From the NCBI RefSeq assembly GCF_009882985.1, contig NZ_WTUZ01000037.1, positions 62,001 through 126,000 of the forward strand: DNA of 64,000 nucleotides. The letters are read 5' to 3'. The notes beneath the pieces are model-generated. The model did no database searches. It was given only the letters and a program-made list of their open reading frames with translations, and had not been told where the DNA came from. The position numbers were made by a program, and so were the translations under genes. Every line of letters begins with the position of its first letter. The first letter of the stretch is position 1. Shown one piece after another: positions 50,595-59,761 of the stretch. Origin of the DNA: Paenibacillus silvestris (lineage in GTDB: Bacteria; Bacillota; Bacilli; Paenibacillales; NBRC-103111).

Positions 50595-52349
50595 CTATCG
50601 CGAGTCTCGAATGTCATATAGTACTCTTTCAAAGGCATCTACACTGCGCTCCCATGTCCATTTCGATGCCTCGAGTTCCCCCGCAGCCGCCAATCTTCTG
50701 CGCAAATCGGCATCCTCAATCAAGCGGCCGATATCGGCTGCCAAGCGGTTTTCGTAGCGATAAGACATAAGTCCATTTTGTTCATGTCGACAGTAGTCCA
50801 TATTTCCGCCGTTGTAGGTCGTGACCAAAGCTGCCCCGCAGCGCATAGCCTCGAGTCCTGGTAGAGAGGCAGAATCATAAGTAGAAGAGTTAACGAATAT
50901 ATCCGTTTCATTATAGTGATAGGCCATAGCACCATCGTGCCCAGGAGTTAAGTAGCGAAAGGTGGGATGATTGGCTTTGATCGACTGTAACTGGGGAGAG
51001 CTGCGAAATTCATCTGGAGGAGACATCAGATTGATACGGACATGGGGGTACTTGGCTTGCACGATTTCAAGTTGGCTGATTAAATAATCCTGCTCTCTAT
51101 GCCAGGAATAGCCGCCTTCTGGCCTCCGCATAATCGCTGATACGTGCAGTTGTGTCTGTGTACTGCGAATATGCATGTTCTTAAAGGCCGTACCGACGCC
51201 TACCGGCACAATATGCGCCTGATGACCGTGATTCAAGGATATGAGCTGCTTTTGCCAATTGGAGAGAACAACCATATGCTTCGAAATATGATACGTGGGA
51301 AACGAGATGTGATTTTCCGGCAGAAAGGCAGGTTCATAACAAAGGCTCAAGCGGACGTGCACACCTTTGCCATTCAAGCTTGCTTGATGTGCCCCGGGTA
51401 CAAGCGTGTAGAAATTGGATACAATGATATCCGATTTGGGGTAATCTTTCTCATGAATCATAAAGTGTTGTTTCGTGCGGAGGATTCTGGCATTAATGGT
51501 GTAATTGACGGTGCCTTCAGGCGGCATTAAAACAGTAACGTCATGACCTTTTGCCGAAAGCCCATTTACCAGCTCTGCCAGCATTCTCTGAGCTCCTCCG
51601 ATGCTGAGCGTAATAATAGGAAATGTAATCGTCATCCTCTCCTTGGCTATCAATCCATCCAGCTGTTTCCGATAGGTGGATTGAACCAGGCCGATCTCTT
51701 TGACGATTGCACTCTCATGCTTGCGGGATCCCATTTCGGGATGCACACGGTACCGGACAAGACATTCATTGAGATAATAAAAGTCATAACGTTTCATAAT
51801 CCGCAGCCATAAATCATAATCCTGCGTATATTTGCGAGTTTCATTAAAGTAACCGGTCTTCTGAAATACATCCATATGCAGCATCACGGTACAGCCGTTG
51901 ATAATGCAGCCTTTTTGCATGATTTTATAAAACTCCATTTTGCTGGAGCATCCAATGCCTGAAGATCCTCCAAAGATCACTCCCTGTCCATCGATATGAA
52001 CATAGGAGGTATAGCTGACTTTCGCCCCTTTTTCCTGCATAAAAGCCAATTGTCTAGCTACTTTGTGCGGTTCAAATAGGTCGTCGGAGCTTAGCCATGC
52101 GAAATATTCGCCAGTAGCGCGCCTGATACCGGCATTCAGCGCACTCGCTGTACCTCCATTTTCTTTTTCCACATAAATAATTCGGTCCATATACGGAACA
52201 ATTTTCTCCATGTGCTGGGTTGAACCATCATTAACGACGATAACTTCGATATTCGGATAGGTTTGGCTCAGCGCACTTTCAACCGCTGTCTGGACATAAG
52301 CACAGTTATAGAAAGGGATCACGATGGAGACTTTCGAATTTGCATTCAC
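50595..52349 (-). CDS. Fused GT2-GT4 glycosyltransferase
   Basis: 584 residues. The N-terminal GT-A domain (1-235) has VSIVIPFYNCAYVQTAVESA, EVIVVNDGSTQ and YFAWLSSDDLF (D-D). The C-terminal GT-B domain (about 240-575) has TLSIGGAQRMLAELVNGLSA, VPVGVGTAF, and the GT4 donor-site region DIFVNSSTYDSASLPGLEAMRCGAALV. Two transferases in one chain suggest sequential addition of two sugars. The C-terminal half is similar to the next upstream gene. It ends the three-gene operon with the GT4 and sulfotransferase genes. Confidence 0.88.
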   Translation of the reverse strand: MNANSKVSIVIPFYNCAYVQTAVESALSQTYPNIEVIVVNDGSTQHMEKIVPYMDRIIYVEKENGGTASALNAGIRRATGEYFAWLSSDDLFEPHKVARQLAFMQEKGAKVSYTSYVHIDGQGVIFGGSSGIGCSSKMEFYKIMQKGCIINGCTVMLHMDVFQKTGYFNETRKYTQDYDLWLRIMKRYDFYYLNECLVRYRVHPEMGSRKHESAIVKEIGLVQSTYRKQLDGLIAKERMTITFPIITLSIGGAQRMLAELVNGLSAKGHDVTVLMPPEGTVNYTINARILRTKQHFMIHEKDYPKSDIIVSNFYTLVPGAHQASLNGKGVHVRLSLCYEPAFLPENHISFPTYHISKHMVVLSNWQKQLISLNHGHQAHIVPVGVGTAFKNMHIRSTQTQLHVSAIMRRPEGGYSWHREQDYLISQLEIVQAKYPHVRINLMSPPDEFRSSPQLQSIKANHPTFRYLTPGHDGAMAYHYNETDIFVNSSTYDSASLPGLEAMRCGAALVTTYNGGNMDYCRHEQNGLMSYRYENRLAADIGRLIEDADLRRRLAAAGELEASKWTWERSVDAFERVLYDIRDSR

Positions 52350-52371
52350 GTTGGTAACACCTACCTTGTTC

Positions 52372-53403
52372 TTAGTTCAGCGAGGTACGTTTGTTGTATA
52401 TTTCCTCCAATGTGTTCACGATATTACGTTCAAAATGGGCTTTGGTTAAGCGTGCTGCACTAGCCTTGCCGCCAAGAGCGAGTTTCTCCGCCAACAGGGG
52501 ATCAGACAACACGGCACAAATCCCCTGTGCCAGGTCTCTAGGATCTCTTGGTTTGGTCACATACGCACTTTCCATATGCGAACAGAAATCCATCACTCCG
52601 CCTGAATTCGTCGTCACGACAGCTGTGCCGCAGGCCATTGCTTCGAGTGGCGGCAGCGAGAAGGCTTCGAACCATGATGAGGCTACGAAAACGTCTGCAG
52701 TCCGAAAGAGCTTCGCCATCTCAAATTCATTTTTGGGATAAAAAATGCGCTCTGGAACGCCAAGCGACACGAGTGAAACTTGGCCATCGGGGCAGATCAG
52801 ATAGACCATATAATCGCCTACATACTCATTCTTGATGATTTCCATACAAGCATGGAAATCATCAAATCCTTTCAGCGCATAATCTCTCCTATCCCGTGCG
52901 ATGTACAGGATCACCTTCGTTGTTTTCTTGCTAGGATGAGGATGAATGCGAGGACCCTGTGGACGAAATATGCGAGGGTCTATACCGAGAGACACAATGG
53001 TGCTGCGCTGCCCTACGTGATCAAATATTTGTTGATCCAACCAGCTGGAAATGGAAATAATCGGAACATCTTGGGAGTAGGTCCATAGAGCTGCTTCACG
53101 GTTAGGTACCCAAAGCGGCTCAAAACCAAGGCTTAATCTAACGGTTTGCTCTGGCCACGCCTCAAAGGCCGATTGAAAGGTTGTATAGAAATTGGGCAAA
53201 AGGATATCGCCATAAGGAATATGCGCTGGTTCCAACTTCGGAACAATCGTCAACTTACAAGGAATGTTATATTTTACCGTTGCCGTCTTGGGTATAACGA
53301 CCTCAACTTCATGTCCCCTTTTCGTAAGCGCTCCGGCGATATCGACCAGTACCTTACAGCCCCCGCCAATATGCAAATCAGCCGCTGGGATGACAATTTT
53401 CAT
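52372..53403 (-). CDS. GT4 glycosyltransferase
   Basis: 343 residues from the ATG at MKIVIPAADLHIGGG, with GGGAGG upstream. GT-B fold: DLHIGGGCKVLVDIAGALT at the N-terminal lobe, SLGIDPRIF, and donor-binding ADVFVASSWFEAFSLPPLEAMACGTAVV (E-x7-E type). Similar to the C-terminal half of the fused transferase downstream. It lies between that gene (22-base gap) and the sulfotransferase (20-base gap). Confidence 0.9.
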   Translation of the reverse strand: MKIVIPAADLHIGGGCKVLVDIAGALTKRGHEVEVVIPKTATVKYNIPCKLTIVPKLEPAHIPYGDILLPNFYTTFQSAFEAWPEQTVRLSLGFEPLWVPNREAALWTYSQDVPIISISSWLDQQIFDHVGQRSTIVSLGIDPRIFRPQGPRIHPHPSKKTTKVILYIARDRRDYALKGFDDFHACMEIIKNEYVGDYMVYLICPDGQVSLVSLGVPERIFYPKNEFEMAKLFRTADVFVASSWFEAFSLPPLEAMACGTAVVTTNSGGVMDFCSHMESAYVTKPRDPRDLAQGICAVLSDPLLAEKLALGGKASAARLTKAHFERNIVNTLEEIYNKRTSLN

Positions 53404-53423
53404 GGTTAACCTCCCTTCTCCGG

Positions 53424-54185
53424 TTATGACCAATCCATATCTTTTTCATAGCCGGTTCGTATCAACACATCACCTGCCACACGTTTGAAGGCCGCTATAA
53501 CCTCATCGTCAAATTCGTTTCTCCAACCACCGACAACGCCTTTGCGAAAAGTAAAAGAGTTGCTGCTATCTATATTGGCCTCCATGCAGCGAACCAGCCT
53601 AGCCAAAGGCATCGGTGGCACGCTATCTTTCCACAGAAATTCCGCTATTGCTGTAATCGTTCTCCGCCTTGATGCCTTCGAAGTCATCAACTCTTCATAC
53701 GTGGTGATAAAGATTCCCGGCTGAGACAACCAGCCCTGAAATACCCCGAACCAATTCTTAATATTCGGGTATTCGTCTAGGCCATTAATCAGCAGTAAAT
53801 AACGTTCCTTCTGACTTGGCAAGGCAACTAGTTGCTCATAAATCGGATAGTCCGGAAGCTTTTCGACGATGTAATACGTTAGGGATACAAGCACGTCGCG
53901 CAAATCCCTGATCATAAATATCGTTTTAATACCAGGTCGGACCAAAAGCTTTGCCCACTCGGGGGAGTAGTACACATGTCCCATATAAACATCATTCGGG
54001 ACTGCCTTGCCAAGAACTGAAGCCTGCATCGGCAAGTCCTTAGCCAAGCCTTCATAGAAGACATAGTCATTCATGATCGAACCGGGAATGCCTAACAAAA
54101 GCTGATTCAGGAGGTTTGTTCCGCTTTTGGGAACCGTATTTAGAAAAATGACGGGCCGTAGCTGATGAGCTCTGCGTGCATCCAT
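53424..54185 (-). CDS. PAPS-dependent sulfotransferase (Sulfotransfer_1 type)
   Basis: 253 residues from the ATG at MDARRAHQLRP; GGGAGGTG lies upstream and the longer frame has none. The 5'-phosphosulfate-binding loop is FLNTVPKSGTNLL (about 14-26), a candidate catalytic His is in MGHVYYSPE, and the 3'-phosphate site is FMIRDLRDVLVS (about 94-105). A late RKGVVGGWRNEF matches the family's RKGxxGdWkn motif. It transfers sulfate from PAPS to a hydroxyl, here probably of a glycan made by the two glycosyltransferases downstream. PAPS can come from cysC in the same locus. Confidence 0.9.
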   Translation of the reverse strand: MDARRAHQLRPVIFLNTVPKSGTNLLNQLLLGIPGSIMNDYVFYEGLAKDLPMQASVLGKAVPNDVYMGHVYYSPEWAKLLVRPGIKTIFMIRDLRDVLVSLTYYIVEKLPDYPIYEQLVALPSQKERYLLLINGLDEYPNIKNWFGVFQGWLSQPGIFITTYEELMTSKASRRRTITAIAEFLWKDSVPPMPLARLVRCMEANIDSSNSFTFRKGVVGGWRNEFDDEVIAAFKRVAGDVLIRTGYEKDMDWS

Positions 54186-54226
54186 GATCGGCAGCACCTC
54201 CCAATATTGGTTTATTTGTTTAAACT

Positions 54227-54235
54227 TAGCGTATG
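54227..54235 (-). promoter_or_regulatory. Candidate sigma-K -10 element of the sulfotransferase operon
   Basis: CATACGCTA on the minus strand matches CATANNNTA and would give a ~34-base leader to the sulfotransferase ATG. No clear AC at the -35 distance. Confidence 0.4.
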
Positions 54236-54386
54236 TGTCACAGCACCAACTTGACCTGTTAATGCGTCTATATCTCTTAACAAAGTTAGAACAAGAACAC
54301 ATTTTGGAAATTATATGGAAAACACAACCTCCCATCCAAGCAATTCCTATTTAATTTAATAGAATAGAGTAAAGGAGGTGATTTTC

Positions 54387-54797
54387 ATGTCAAACATTGT
54401 TAGCATTGGGACAAGTGTTCCCGGATCATCCAGCGGCTCGCTAAGTCGTGTCGTTTCAACGACTCCCATTACTCTTGCTGAATTCGGATTAGCGATTCCA
54501 CAAGGGCCGAACAGAGTACTTCTGACGGCTACCGTTGGTATAACTTCTACTCTCCTAGCTCCTGTCTTATTATTTAACGTGCTCCGTGGCAACGCCGTTA
54601 TTTTCTCCGCCAGACAGGAGGTTCTCCTGTCCACTGGGCAAGAACTTACCATCTCATTCCAGGCCATTGATACCAACGTTCCAGCAACATCGAACCAAGG
54701 ATACTCATTTACTGTACAATTGCAACCAGGTTTATTAACTGGCGCAACGGTTACAGGACCAGTCACACTTTCCGGTATCTCTTACACGTATGGCTAA
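54387..54797 (+). CDS. Small surface-type beta protein, possibly exosporium
   Basis: 136 residues from the ATG at MSNIVSIGTSVPG, with AAAGGAGG 8 bases upstream; an in-frame GTG overlaps that site. The body is beta-rich with almost no charged residues (RVLLTATVGITSTLLAPVLL, VIFSARQEVLLSTGQ, QGYSFTVQLQPG), resembling small jelly-roll proteins of the exosporium such as the C-terminal domains of BclA or BxpB-like proteins, but the similarity is by pattern only. It has its own terminator and lies between two glycan operons. Confidence 0.65.
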   Translation: MSNIVSIGTSVPGSSSGSLSRVVSTTPITLAEFGLAIPQGPNRVLLTATVGITSTLLAPVLLFNVLRGNAVIFSARQEVLLSTGQELTISFQAIDTNVPATSNQGYSFTVQLQPGLLTGATVTGPVTLSGISYTYG

Positions 54798-54817
54798 TAG
54801 AGCATTTGGAATAAAAC

Positions 54818-54863
54818 AAGCTGCCTCAAAAGATCTGCAAAGATCCTTTGGGGCGGCTTTTTC
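54818..54863 (+). terminator. Terminator after the small surface protein gene
   Basis: AAGCTGCCTCAAAAGATC pairs with GATCCTTTGGGGCGGCTT around GCAAA-like loop, then TTTT. Confidence 0.85.
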
Positions 54864-54980
54864 GACATATCTGCTTTTACCTATTTTTACCTAAATGTCC
54901 TTAGAGTGGGGGATAGTCCACTACTTTCATAGACAAAGAGAATAAAATGTAACCACATGCTGGAAGGAGTGGTCTCATTC

Positions 54981-55967
54981 ATGATGCGAGGGAAGCAAGT
55001 ACTGGTAACAGGTGCCGCTGGCTTTATCGGCAGTCATCTTGTGCACCAGTTAGTTGCAGAAGGTGCTAATGTCAGAGCTTTTATCCGATATAATTCAACG
55101 AATTCACGCGGTTTCTTAGATCAGCTCCCCACTGATATTCAGAAGGAAATTGACATTATCAAAGGTGACTTGCGCGATCCTCATGGGGTCTATCGTGCCG
55201 TGAAAGGTATGGATACCATCTTTCATTTAGGGGCGCTGATCGCTATACCTTATTCTTATCAACATCCCACTGATGTTGTGCAAGCAAATGTCATCGGCAC
55301 TCTCAATATCGCGCAAGCCGCTCTAGAGTTAGGGGCAGCCAAACTGATTCACACCTCTACCAGTGAAGTGTACGGAAGCGCTCGTTATGTGCCCATGGAT
55401 GAAACGCATCCGCTACAAGGCCAATCCCCCTACTCCGCAAGTAAGATCGGCGCCGATAAAATTATTGAAAGTTTTTATTGCTCGTATTCGCTGCCAGTCG
55501 TAACGGTCAGGCCGTTTAATGCTTATGGTCCTCGACAGTCCATGCGAGCAGTCATTCCTACTATTATTAATCAAGCGCTGCATCAACCCGAAATTGTCCT
55601 CGGCAATCTCAGTGCAACCCGTGACTTTACGTTCGTAGAAGATACCGCCAGAGCATTTATTTGTGCTGCAAGCCATGAATCAGCTGTTGGGCAGACCATA
55701 AACGCTGGATCAGGGGCAGAAATCTCCATTGGCGAGCTTGCTCAAACGATCAAACAAATTGTTGGTAAAGATCTGCCTGTGCGAATAGCTAGCGAACGGG
55801 TACGGCCAGAAAAAAGCGAAGTAGACCGCCTCTTCTCGGACAGCAGCAAAGCCGCAGCTTTAATGGGGTGGAAACCAACCGTTCCTCTGGTGCAAGGCTT
55901 AACTCAGACGATAGCGTGGATGAAAAACCATCCAGAACTATATCGATCTAATGAATATGTCGTATAA
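54981..55967 (+). CDS. NDP-sugar 4,6-dehydratase, LegB-like extended SDR
   Basis: 328 residues from the second ATG pair (MMRGKQVLVTG), with GGAAGGAG upstream. Rossmann VTGAAGFIGSHLV, HTSTSEVYGSARYVP (Thr plus acidic dehydratase motif), YSASKIGADK and RPFNAYGPRQSMRAVIPTII, a signature seen in LegB-type GDP/UDP-sugar dehydratases of nonulosonic acid and related pathways. It makes a 4-keto-6-deoxy sugar. First gene of the plus-strand sugar operon. No LegC aminotransferase or LegI synthase is nearby, so legionaminic acid is not supported. Confidence 0.85.
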   Translation: MMRGKQVLVTGAAGFIGSHLVHQLVAEGANVRAFIRYNSTNSRGFLDQLPTDIQKEIDIIKGDLRDPHGVYRAVKGMDTIFHLGALIAIPYSYQHPTDVVQANVIGTLNIAQAALELGAAKLIHTSTSEVYGSARYVPMDETHPLQGQSPYSASKIGADKIIESFYCSYSLPVVTVRPFNAYGPRQSMRAVIPTIINQALHQPEIVLGNLSATRDFTFVEDTARAFICAASHESAVGQTINAGSGAEISIGELAQTIKQIVGKDLPVRIASERVRPEKSEVDRLFSDSSKAAALMGWKPTVPLVQGLTQTIAWMKNHPELYRSNEYVV

Positions 55968-55980
55968 GGAGTTGGTTTCA

Positions 55981-56694
55981 GTGGAAGTCGTAATCATGAC
56001 AGGAGGCAAGGGGATGCGCATGGCGCCTTATACCAAGGTGCTTCCCAAAGGGTTATTACCCGTTGGCGAACAACCCATTCTGGAGATCATCGTGAAGCAG
56101 CTCCGTAATTATGGGTTTACCTCCATCACCATGGCATGCGGCTACTTGTCAGGGCTTATCCAAACCTATTTTGGTGATGGAAGCTCTCGGGGGGTTTCTA
56201 TCTCTTATTATGTAGAAAATGAGCCTTTGGGCACTGTAGGTCCAATTAAACTCATAAACCGTTGGCCTGGCCCTTTCTTGTTGATTAATTGTGATGTCTT
56301 AACCACCTTAGACTTTTCCCGCTTTAGAGATTTTCATATCCAAGGCGGCAGTATACTTACTATCGCTTCGCAGAAAAAAGGGATTCCGATTGAGCTTGGG
56401 GTCCTTGAAACACAGGATGAATACGTCACTAATTTTGTTGAGAAACCTACCAGATCGGCCTATGTAAGCATGGGTATCTATATGATGAATCCAGAAGTAG
56501 CCGATTATATTCCTTCCCATCAATATTTCGACATTCCCGATTTGATTCATGCCCTGCTGGCTGCAAATGAGAAGGTCCGTCATTATGAAAACAATGATTT
56601 CTGGCTCGATATTGGTCGGCCTGCAGATTATACCTTGGCCAATGAGCAATTCGGCAAACTCAAATCTCTCCTACTGCCCGGTGAACCCGTATGA
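55981..56694 (+). CDS. Sugar-phosphate nucleotidyltransferase
   Basis: 237 residues from a GTG with TAAGGAG 9 bases upstream. Signature VVIMTGGKGMRMAPYTKVLPKG, then LLPVGEQPILEIIVKQL, INCDVLTTLDF, FVEKPTRSAYVSMGIYMM and DFWLDIGRPADYTLANEQF. The altered start of the motif (TGGKGMRMAP) is typical of the GlcN-1-P/mannose-1-P guanylyltransferase-like group (PtmE-type) rather than RmlA. It should provide the NDP-sugar for the dehydratase upstream. Four-base overlap with the next gene. Confidence 0.86.
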   Translation: MEVVIMTGGKGMRMAPYTKVLPKGLLPVGEQPILEIIVKQLRNYGFTSITMACGYLSGLIQTYFGDGSSRGVSISYYVENEPLGTVGPIKLINRWPGPFLLINCDVLTTLDFSRFRDFHIQGGSILTIASQKKGIPIELGVLETQDEYVTNFVEKPTRSAYVSMGIYMMNPEVADYIPSHQYFDIPDLIHALLAANEKVRHYENNDFWLDIGRPADYTLANEQFGKLKSLLLPGEPV

Positions 56695-57671
56695 CGAATA
56701 TGACGAATCCTCCACTCGTACTCCTTACGGGGATTAACGGGTTCGTCGGGCAGCACATGGCGGCCTATCTCTTGCGTCAAAACATGAATCTGATTGGGGT
56801 TGGACGAAAGGCAGGCTGCCTTATCATGCATCCCAATCTGCAATACATCTCCGTTGATATCTCACAGAGCGCTGTCCTCTCATATCTCCTTCAGGAGCAT
56901 CCGATCACACATATCGTTCATTTAGCTGGAGCTAACGATGTAAGCACCTCTTATGCGGATCCCGTTCAAGTCCTCTATACGAACGCCTGGGGCACCTTGC
57001 ACATGTTAGAGGCTGTAAGGTCTGCGGCAACAAGCAGCCTTGAGGGGTTCCTAGCCATAGGAACCGCTTATGAATATGATTTTCAAAATCATCTTTCAAC
57101 TGTGCCTTCCGCGCCTTTAACAGAATCCTCACCCATTCAGCCTGTCAGCCCCTATGCATGGAGTAAGCAGATTATGACTTCATTCATGCAAATGTACGGC
57201 AGCGTGTATGCCGTCCCAACCTTCATAGCAAGAACATTCAATTTAATTGGCCCAGGTCATGCCACTGGCGTGTGCGCTCGGCTCGCTAAGCAAGTCGCGA
57301 TGATGGAAAAAGGCCAGCTCCCTCCTAAGCTCGTAGTTGGAAACACAGCTGTACAGCGTGATTTTCTTGACGTTCGCGATGCGGTTATCGCCTACAGCTC
57401 ACTCATGCAGCTAACCGCAGTACCTTACGGCAGCATATTCAACGTGTGCAGCGGCACAGCCTCCCCCATCAGCGCCATCATTGACCTGCTGCAGCACTAT
57501 GCAGCAATCACTTTTGAGGTAGTTGTCGACGAGCGTTTCGTTCGCCTTAACGAAGCCCCCCTCGTGCAAGGGGACAACGCCAAGCTGCGCGCAGCGACCG
57601 GTTGGACACCAACCATTTCACTCGCACAATCGGTATCCGACACGCTGGATTACTATCGAAGCCTCTTATGA
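56691..57671 (+). CDS. NDP-4-keto-6-deoxysugar reductase/epimerase (Rmd/GMD-like SDR)
   Basis: 326 residues. Rossmann LTGINGFVGQHMAAYLL, HLAGANDVSTSYADP, IGTAYEYDF and YAWSKQIMTSFM (Tyr-x-x-x-Lys), FNLIGPGHATGVCARLA and QRDFLDVRDAV. This set resembles GDP-6-deoxy-lyxo-hexulose reductases (Rmd) and GDP-mannose dehydratases; lack of an acidic residue in the AIGTAYEY motif points to a reductase. With the two genes upstream it gives a complete activation, dehydration and reduction pathway for a 6-deoxyhexose. Confidence 0.82.
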   Translation: MTNMTNPPLVLLTGINGFVGQHMAAYLLRQNMNLIGVGRKAGCLIMHPNLQYISVDISQSAVLSYLLQEHPITHIVHLAGANDVSTSYADPVQVLYTNAWGTLHMLEAVRSAATSSLEGFLAIGTAYEYDFQNHLSTVPSAPLTESSPIQPVSPYAWSKQIMTSFMQMYGSVYAVPTFIARTFNLIGPGHATGVCARLAKQVAMMEKGQLPPKLVVGNTAVQRDFLDVRDAVIAYSSLMQLTAVPYGSIFNVCSGTASPISAIIDLLQHYAAITFEVVVDERFVRLNEAPLVQGDNAKLRAATGWTPTISLAQSVSDTLDYYRSLL

Positions 57672-57687
57672 AAAGGAGATTTACGCG

Positions 57688-58782
57688 ATGAAGATCATGA
57701 CAGTCCTAGGAACACGCCCCGAAATTATCCGGTTAAGCTTAGTAATCGCCAAACTAGATCTCCTTGCAGATTCACATCTACTCGTGCATTCCGGGCAAAA
57801 TTATGACCGTACGCTCAGTGACGTCTTTTTCGAACAAATGGGCATTCGGCTCCCGGACGTACACGTTCGGCTCCAAGCTCAAACCGTTGGTGAGCAAATT
57901 GCGCAAATGTTCGTCGAAGTTGAGAAAGTGCTGCTGAAGGAGAAACCGGATCGCATGCTCGTTCTTGGCGATACCAACAGTGCACTCACAGCCCTCATAG
58001 GCGAGCGGCACGGCGTTCCCGTCTATCACATGGAAGCCGGAAATCGCTGCTATGATACCCGCGTTCCTGAAGAGATTAATCGAAAAGCGATCGACGCCAT
58101 CTCTACCTGCAATATGCCCTATACCCCCGGCGCACGCGAGAACTTGCTGCGGGACGGCGTCCCTTCCCAGCGAATCTGGATGACGGGCAATCCGATTTAT
58201 GAAGTGATGGAGCACTATAAAGAGCAGGCGGATGCAAGCCATATCTTGAACCAACTAGGCATTGCGGATAAAAGATATATTCTCGTTACCGCCCACCGGG
58301 CCGAAAATGTCGATAATGAATCCCGGCTGCGCCAAATTATCGCAGGTTTGCAGCTAGTAGCTGAGGAGACACAGCTCCCTGTCATCTGCAGCACGCATCC
58401 CCGAACGAAGGACCGCCTCGATAAACTCGGAGTCATGGCTTCCCACCCGCTCATTCGCTTCTTGCCGCCATTCGGATTCTTCGACTTTCTGAAGCTGCAG
58501 AAGCATGCTGCCTGCGTCATTACAGATAGCGGCACTGTGCAGGAAGAAAGCTGTATCCTTGGCGTACCCGCCGTCACGATCCGCCAAAGCACCGAGCGGC
58601 CAGAAACACTGCTTTGCGGCAGCAATTTACTTTCCGGGCTTGTGCCTGAGCGAATCGCCGCCAGTGTCAAGCTGATGATGCAGCCTCACCATACATGGCA
58701 GTGTCCAGAAGGCTATCTGGACCCGAATGTATCGAGTAAGGTTGTCAATATTGTACTAGGAGGACAGAGCTATGTTTCATAA
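57688..58782 (+). CDS. UDP-N-acetylglucosamine 2-epimerase family (WecB/CapG-like)
   Basis: 364 residues from the ATG at MKIMTVLGTRPEIIR, with AAAGGAG upstream; the frame's long upstream part lies in the previous gene. Signatures: HSGQNYDRTLSDVFFEQM, VLGDTNSALTA, HMEAGNRCYDTRVPEEINRK, VTAHRAENVD and TDSGTVQEESCILGVPAV. With the CapE-like dehydratase and RmlD-like reductase that follow, the trio matches the WbvB-WbvR-WbvD or CapE-F-G logic for UDP-L-QuiNAc or UDP-L-FucNAc, where the 2-epimerase acts last. It overlaps the next gene by 11 bases. Confidence 0.9.
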   Translation: MKIMTVLGTRPEIIRLSLVIAKLDLLADSHLLVHSGQNYDRTLSDVFFEQMGIRLPDVHVRLQAQTVGEQIAQMFVEVEKVLLKEKPDRMLVLGDTNSALTALIGERHGVPVYHMEAGNRCYDTRVPEEINRKAIDAISTCNMPYTPGARENLLRDGVPSQRIWMTGNPIYEVMEHYKEQADASHILNQLGIADKRYILVTAHRAENVDNESRLRQIIAGLQLVAEETQLPVICSTHPRTKDRLDKLGVMASHPLIRFLPPFGFFDFLKLQKHAACVITDSGTVQEESCILGVPAVTIRQSTERPETLLCGSNLLSGLVPERIAASVKLMMQPHHTWQCPEGYLDPNVSSKVVNIVLGGQSYVS

Positions 58783-59761
58783 TCAAACGATCCTCATTAC
58801 AGGAGGAACCGGATCTTGGGGGCAAGAGCTTACCCGCAGTCTCTTGCAAGAGGGACCTAAGGAAATTCGTATTTTCTCCCGGAACGAGTTCTCACAAGTG
58901 AAGATGCAGCGCGACTTCGCCTTCCATCCGTCACTCACTTTTATGATCGGTGATGTCCGGGATCAGGAAGCTGTCGAGGACGCATGCCGGAACGTCGATT
59001 ATGTCTTTCATTTGGCCGCTCTCAAACACGTGCCAATCTGTGAAGCACAGCCGGATGAAGCGCTGAAAACGAATGTAAAAGGAACCGAGAATGTGATTCG
59101 GGGCAGCATTCGTAACGGTGTCAAGAAAGTCATCGACGTCTCCACCGATAAAGCCGTAGATCCGATTAATTTTTATGGAATGACCAAAGCGCTGGGAGAG
59201 AAGCTCATGGTTCGGGCGAATGATCTCAGCTCCACAACCCAATTCGTCTGCATTCGAGGCGGCAATGTGCTTGGCACCAACGGCAGTGTCGTTCCTTTCT
59301 TTAAGAACCGCATTCTGCAAGGAGAAGATCTCCCTCTTACGCATAAGGACATGACTCGTTTCTTCCTCACGCTTCCTGAAGCAATTGAGTTACTGTTAAA
59401 AGCGGCCAAAGCAGCTATAGGCGGAGAAACTTTCGTGATGAAAATGAATGCCTGCCTCATACTTGACTTAGCTGAAGTCCTGATGGAGCAATTGTCAGAC
59501 CAGCCTCTGGTGGTCAAGGATGTCGGCATCCGTCCCGGAGAGAAGCTGCATGAAGTGCTTATTTCCTCACACGAAATCCCTTATACCTACCAATATAATG
59601 AGAAATATTTTGTCATTCTCCCAGGGAATGCGACACCCTCACTTTATGAGCACTACCGTCATTTGCCCAAATCAACCTTCACCCAGTATGCCTCCAATGA
59701 TTCACTCATGACGTCCGAAGAAATATTAGAGATGCTGCTTAAAGGAGGATTTCTTCCTTGA
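58772..59761 (+). CDS. UDP-GlcNAc 4,6-dehydratase/5-epimerase, CapE/WbvB-like
   Basis: 329 residues. Rossmann LITGGTGSWGQELTRSLL, FSRNEFSQVKMQRDF, VFHLAALKHVPICE, VSTDKAVDPINFYGMTKALGEK (the Met-Thr-Lys variant active site of inverting dehydratases), VRGGNVLGTNGSVVPFFK-like region and DVGIRPGEKLHEVL. Such enzymes convert UDP-GlcNAc to UDP-2-acetamido-2,6-dideoxy-L-arabino-4-hexulose. AGGAGG precedes the ATG. The stop overlaps the next start (TTGA). Confidence 0.9.
   Translation: MFHNQTILITGGTGSWGQELTRSLLQEGPKEIRIFSRNEFSQVKMQRDFAFHPSLTFMIGDVRDQEAVEDACRNVDYVFHLAALKHVPICEAQPDEALKTNVKGTENVIRGSIRNGVKKVIDVSTDKAVDPINFYGMTKALGEKLMVRANDLSSTTQFVCIRGGNVLGTNGSVVPFFKNRILQGEDLPLTHKDMTRFFLTLPEAIELLLKAAKAAIGGETFVMKMNACLILDLAEVLMEQLSDQPLVVKDVGIRPGEKLHEVLISSHEIPYTYQYNEKYFVILPGNATPSLYEHYRHLPKSTFTQYASNDSLMTSEEILEMLLKGGFLP

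Noticed and set aside
54981..55967. Legionaminic acid pathway suggested by the LegB-like gene
   Set aside because: None of the aminotransferase, synthase or CMP-transferase genes (LegC, LegI, LegF) is visible in the window.
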